Under the pieces are notes generated by a model. The model ran no database searches. It was not told the origin of the DNA and was given only the letters and a program-made list of their open reading frames with translations. Below, piece by piece: positions 58,791-64,000 of a stretch of 64,000 nucleotides of DNA. Origin of the DNA: Leuctra nigra. Lineage: Eukaryota; Arthropoda; Insecta; Plecoptera; Leuctridae. Position 1 is the first letter of the stretch; the number at the start of each line of letters is the position of its first letter. The DNA is taken from NCBI GenBank assembly GCA_934045905.1, contig OW203765.1, forward strand, positions 24,145,151 through 24,209,150, in the 5' to 3' direction. Made by a program: the position numbers and the translations under genes.

Positions 58791-60766
58791 CTACATTCTC
58801 ATAATCTATGTGGTCTCGTGTGTGTATAGTTTTTGTACAGGATCCTTCGATATTTTTTAAAATTTAAACTGGAACCAATAGTACCAATACCAATACCAAT
58901 ATTTATAAGTACATTTTCCATGGTCATCGGGCATTAATGTGTTTTATTTGTCAATTCCCAGACTTTGGATTACCTGCTTTTTAAGTGTGTTTAGAAATAT
59001 TTGTCAAATATCTTGAAGAAAATGTAAGATATTTATCACAGCTTCTATGACGCTTTTCTTTTCTGCTCTTTCCAAGGTCCATATAGAGCACACATTTGCA
59101 AACGCATAACAAATCGCATGCAATATGAAGGCTCGCTCATCAACGCGTTACCTATAGTGTGTGTCTCTTTCCCTCCCTGCTTCCATGTACCAGAAGATCG
59201 TCTCCCATGCGCATCGCCTAGAAGATGAAGTATTATCGGGCCTAACATGCGACACAAGGAGGTGTTTGTTTGCCCCACACATCACGCCAGAAGGTCAGAG
59301 GGCAGGCGATATGTCAGCCCTTCTCAACCTTCACAAGCAGAACTTGCGCCCGTAGAGTCAGGACAGAGCAAACATTTCTCTGCTGCATTTCAAACAATTG
59401 ATATTAAATAGACTCTGAAATGTGTTCTGGAATTTTCATTTAACGCACCACGCACTTAAAAATCACATAAAAATCGTAAATACTTCTAACTATCTGATAT
59501 TGTGAAAAATGCACAAAAATAGTAGTATCAATACATAGAAAACTTGTGAATAGCACCTTAAATACAATATCTAAATGACAGCTATATTTTCGTTTGAAAA
59601 TAAATGTGTGATTTTACAAAACTTGCCACCGTCATGTTCGAAAAATCAGATTTTTGGGGATTCTTTACGGCTGAAAAATACAAACTTGTACAAACTACAT
59701 ATTTGCTAAGGAATTACAAAACTGGTTCTGTTCCAACGATAGAAGTCAAGTGCAATTCTATAATACAATTGAAATACTTTAAAATGTCTAAAAACTTTTC
59801 TTACAAAGGACGATTCAACAGGTCGAATTCCTTGTAAGTTTAATCATTTAAAAACAGGAGTTCGAATTTCCCAAGAAACAATCCAACAAACCTCCGAACC
59901 AATCATCCTCCAGTATCAGCACTCGTCAGTTGCCCCGACCCTCTTCACCACCACCACTGCCTCCTATATCTCCCGGCGTCACGACGCTACTTAGACGCCC
60001 CCCCCCCCCCCCACATACACTCACACACGTGCCTTATCTTCGTGCAGCGGCAACACGCGTCCCGACGCCATCCGATCACTCGGCGTCGACGTCGCTGGCG
60101 TCGGAGGGGGGGGGGGGGGTAATTATTAGACAAGCAGCGGACGTCGCGCTGTACAAACACCAGGGGGGAGGGGGGATGATAGTTGGCAGTTTGTTAAACG
60201 TGAATGAAGGGGTTGTGCGTGGTGTAAATAGACGATATTAATTGTATAATATATGAAGAAATTAATTAATATAAAACAAATAGGGGACTAATTACTATAG
60301 AAAGTAGATTTATTTGTGTCATGCAGCCTTACAGACTACTGATTTCAGTCAAAGTGGCATACATTCTACTTCCTTCTTGTCTTTAGTGCGAGGAACTAAC
60401 ACAGCAATGATTTTCCGTGGGCCATGGGTTCGATCACAGTATCCAGCCGTCGTCATCGCGGTTTCCCAAGATTTATTCGATTCCTCAGACAAATATCGGT
60501 TATTAATAATTTCGAAAACCGTTCCTTCTTGAATCATAGCTTTCGATTCGCACTCGTATCCACCAAAAACTTACTAGCATAATATAAGCTAAATCTCAAT
60601 AAAAACAGTTTTAATTATTTGTGTGTGTTTTCAACAGTACCCAAATCAATTTTCCAGTAGTCGAAATCCATTTCCCTCGCTATTAAATCACTATTTGCAT
60701 CCCCCTCCCCCTCCCCCTCCCACTGAGCTGTCATCTCGCTCATATCTTCGTCTCGCACATCTCTAC
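58791..60766. other. Sequence between the first visible MTG exon and the terminal satellite
   Basis: No MTG start exon could be identified. A Pro-rich open frame (59930-60241, +) spans a C12 run and two G-rich blocks and is unlikely to be coding. A TA/AT-rich 59400-59900 segment holds nothing recognisable. A CCCCCTCC pyrimidine stretch at 60700-60720 leads into the satellite. Confidence 0.4.
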
Positions 60767-63700
60767 TCGCAGCCTCTGCAATGTGGCACGACTCTGGACC
60801 AGGAGGCCGTGAATCCCGCGTTTGTACACCTGTTCCAAAGCCTGATGGATCCCATCACACTATCTGTGTGTGCGTGGGGGGGGGGGAGAGAGTGTAGTGA
60901 GACAGCTACTAGTGTCCGCAGCATCTGCAGTGGGGCACGACTCTGGACCAGGAGGCCGTGAATCCCGCGTTTGTACACCTGTTCCAAAGCCTGATGGATC
61001 CCATCACACTATCTGTGTGTGTGTGTGTGGGAGGGAGAGGGTAGTGAGACAGCTACTAGTGTCTCGCAGCATCTGCAGTGTGGCACGACTCTGGACCAGA
61101 AGGCCGTGAATCCCGCGTTTGTACACCTGTTCCAAAGCCTGATGGATCCCATCACACTATCTGTGTGTGCGTGGGGGGGGGGGAGAGAGTGTAGTGAGAC
61201 AGCTACTAGTGTCCGCAGCATCTGCAGTGGGGCACGACTCTGGACCAGGAGGCCGTGAATCCCGCGTTTGTACACCTGTTCCAAAGCCTGATGGATCCCA
61301 TCACACTATCTGTGTGTGTGTGTGTGGGAGGGAGAGGGTAGTGAGACAGCTACTAGTGTCTCGCAGCATCTGCAGTGTGGCACGACTCTGGACCAGAAGG
61401 CCGTGAATCCCGCGTTTGTACACCTGTTCCAAAGCCTGATGGATCCCATCACACTATCTGTGTGTGCGGGGGGGGGGGAGGAGAGTGTAGTGAGACAGCT
61501 ACTAGTGTCCGCAGCATCTGCAGTGGGGCACGACTCTGGACCAGGAGGCCGTGAATCCCGCGTTTGTACACCTGTTTCAAAGCCTGATGGATCCCATCAC
61601 ACTATCTGTGTGTGCGGGGGGGGGGGGGGGGAGGAGAGTGTAGTGAGACAGCTACTAGTGTCCGCAGCATCTGCAGTGGGGCACGACTCTGGACCAGGAG
61701 GCCGTGAATCCCGCATTTGTACACCTGTTTCAAAGCCTGATGGATCCCATCACACTATCTGTGTGTGCGGGGGGGGGGGGAGGAGAGTGTAGTGAGACAG
61801 CTACTAGTGTCCGCAGCATCTGCAGTGGGGCACGACTCTGGACCAGGAGGCCGTGAATCCCGCGTTTGTACACCTGTTTCAAAGCCTGATGGATCCCATC
61901 ACACTATCTGTGTGTGCGGGGGGGGGGGGGGAGGAGAGTGTAGTGAGACAGCTACTAGTGTCCGCAGCATCTGCAGTGGGGCACGACTCTGGACCAGGAG
62001 GCCGTGAATCCCGCATTTGTACACCTGTTTCAAAGCCTGATGGATCCCATCACACTATCTGTGTGTGCGGGGGGGGGGGGGGGAGGAGAGTGTAGTGAGA
62101 CAGCTACTAGTGTCCGCAGCATCTGCAGTGGGGCACGACTCTGGACCAGGAGGCCGTGAATCCCGCGTTTGTACACCTGTTTCAAAGCCTGATGGATCCC
62201 ATCACACTATCTGTGTGTGCGGGGGGGGGGGGGGGGAGGAGAGTGTAGTGAGACAGCTACTAGTGTCCGCAGCATCTGCAGTGGGGCACGACTCTGGACC
62301 AGGAGGCCGTGAATCCCGCGTTTGTACACCTGTTTCAAAGCCTGATGGATCCCATCACACTATCTGTGTGTGCGGGGGGGGGGGGAGGAGAGTGTAGTGA
62401 GACAGCTACTAGTGTCCGCAGCATCTGCAGTGGGGCACGACTCTGGACCAGGAGGCCGTGAATCCCGCGTTTGTACACCTGTTTCAAAGCCTGATGGATC
62501 CCATCACACTATCTGTGTGTGCGGGGGGGGGGGGGGGGGAGGAGAGTGTAGTGAGACAGCTACTAGTGTCTCGTAGCATCTGCAGTGTGGCACGACTCTG
62601 GACCAGGAGGCCGTGAATCCCGCGTTTGTACACCTGTTCCAAAGCCTGATGGATCCCATCACACTATCTGTGTGTGTGTGTGTGGGAGGGAGAGGGTAGT
62701 GAGACAGCTACTAGTGTCTCGCAGCATCTGCAGTGTGGCACGACTCTGGACCAGGAGGCCGTGAATCCCGCGTTTGTACACCTGTTCCAAAGCCTGATGG
62801 ATCCCATCACACTATCTGTGTGTGCGGGGGGGGGGGGGGGAGGAGAGTGTAGTGAGACAGCTACTAGTGTCTCGTAGCATCTGCAGTGTGGCACGACTCT
62901 GGACCAGGAGGCCGTGAATCCCGCGTTTGTACACCTGTTCCAAAGCCTGATGGATCCCATCACACTATCTGTGTGTGCGTGGGGGGGGGGAGAGAGTGTA
63001 GTGAGACAGCTACTAGTGTCCGCAGCATCTGCAGTGGGGCACGACTCTGGACCAGGAGGCCGTGAATCCCGCATTTGTACACCTGTTCCAAAGCCTGATG
63101 GATCCCATCACACTATCTGTGTGTGCGGGGGGGGGGGGGGGGGGGGGAGGAGAGTGTAGTGAGACAGCTACTAGTGTCTCGTAGCATCTGCAGTGTGGCA
63201 CGACTCTGGACCAGGAGGCCGTGAATCCCGCGTTTGTACACCTGTTCCAAAGCCTGATGGATCCCATCACACTATCTGTGTGTGCGGGGGGGGGGAGGAG
63301 AGTGTAGTGAGACAGCTACTAGTGTCTCGTAGCATCTGCAGTGTGGCACGACTCTGGACCAGGAGGCCGTGAATCCCGCGTTTGTACACCTGTTCCAAAG
63401 CCTGATGGATCCCATCACACTATCTGTGTGTGCGTGGGGGGGAGAGTGTAGTGAGACAGCTACTAGTGTCCGCAGCATCTGCAGTATGGCACGACTCTGG
63501 ACCAGGAGGCCGTGAATCCCGCGTTTGTACACCTGTTCCAAAGCCTGATGGATCCCATCACACTATCTGTGTGTGTGTGTGTGTGGGAGGGAGAGGGTAG
63601 TGAGACAGCTACTAGTGTCTCGCAGCATCTGCAGTGTGGCACGACTCTGGACCAGGAGGCCGTGAATCCCGCGTTTGTACACCTGTTCCAAAGCCTGATG

Positions 63701-64000
63701 GATCCCATCACACTATCTGTGTGTGCGGGGGGGGGGAGGAGAGTGTAGTGAGACAGCTACTAGTGTCTCGTAGCATCTGCAGTGTGGCACGACTCTGGAC
63801 CAGGAGGCCGTGAATCCCGCGTTTGTACACCTGTTCCAAAGCCTGATGGATCCCATCACACTATCTGTGTGTGCGTGGGGGGGAGAGTGTAGTGAGACAG
63901 CTACTAGTGTCCGCAGCATCTGCAGTATGGCACGACTCTGGACCAGGAGGCCGTGAATCCCGCGTTTGTACACCTGTTCCAAAGCCTGATGGATCCCATC
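60767..64000. repeat. Satellite array of about 22 units of 144-160 bp with internal poly-G, open at the window end
   Basis: Each unit reads CAGCATCTGCAGTGTGGCAC, GACTCTGGACCAGGAGGCC, GTGAATCCCGCGTTTG, TACACCTGTTCCAAAGCC, TGATGGATCCCATCAC, a TGTG stretch, a G run of 6-23, GAGAGTGTAGTGAGACAGC and TACTAGTGTC. Two joint types occur: a (TG)n type with GGGAGGGAGAGGG and a poly-G type. Unit starts are about 147-160 bp apart. Higher-order copies are evident: 60858-61154 repeats as 61155-61451 (297 bp), and 63272-63541 repeats as 63713-63982 (441 bp). Conserved BamHI-like GGATCC sites occur in each unit. The first unit is slightly degenerate, marking the array edge. The frames reading through it are repeat artefacts or remnants of an ancestral exon; no protein is assigned. 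Confidence 0.95.

Noticed and set aside
60623..63982. Multiple open frames across the terminal array as protein genes
   Set aside because: They are frames through near-identical satellite units on both strands, broken by variable G runs; no splice structure or known domain supports a protein.

Overview
The window is animal nuclear DNA, almost certainly from an insect. It has intron-split housekeeping genes with GT/AG borders, an intronless insect-type gustatory receptor, AT-rich non-coding DNA, and a dense load of small non-autonomous DNA transposons. A hemipteran source is my guess from sequence texture only (frequent TAGGTACCTA motifs, long poly-G/C runs). No bacterial genes, rRNA, CRISPR array or viral genes were recognised.

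Layout. (1) 1-1648: AT-rich, with a palindromic GC cluster. (2) 1649-9696: compact gene cluster: mitochondrial DnaJ co-chaperone (DNAJA3/Tid1 type, +), ribosome-biogenesis factor KRR1 (-) and syntaxin-16 (+). DnaJ and KRR1 converge and their 3' ends probably overlap. KRR1 and syntaxin-16 are divergent, with start codons 300 bp apart. KRR1 intron 1 holds three transposons nested in one another. (3) 11507-17985: an OSGIN-type flavin monooxygenase-like gene (-) of seven coding exons with MITE-filled introns. (4) 17986-30834: about 12.8 kb without a recognisable protein gene, made largely of MITEs and hAT-like elements. (5) 30835-36944: NOP9, a pumilio-repeat 40S biogenesis factor (+, six exons). 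(6) 38644-58504: the MTG/ETO (nervy/RUNX1T1) transcriptional co-repressor (-, eight exons visible, 5' end missing). One of its introns hosts a complete gustatory receptor gene on the opposite strand. (7) 60767-64000: a satellite of about 150-bp units with internal poly-G, running off the window end.

The most unusual structure is in the MTG gene. A 31-bp minisatellite of 27 copies (about 56675-57505) starts inside the coding exon ending at 57491. It repeats the exon-intron junction itself, so the intron opens with a ladder of near-identical 5' splice sites. Other notable points are four hAT-like non-autonomous elements with perfect 8-bp target duplications and shared GC-rich internal hairpins, several TA-flanked MITE families, tRNA-type SINE pieces around the minisatellite, and frequent poly-G/C tracts of 17-32 bases.

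KRR1 and NOP9 both act in small-subunit ribosome biogenesis. The other genes are functionally unrelated neighbours. All exon models were read by eye from splice signals, phase and recalled family similarity. Phase closes exactly across every intron of the five multi-exon genes whose two ends lie in the window, and across all visible exons of the MTG gene.
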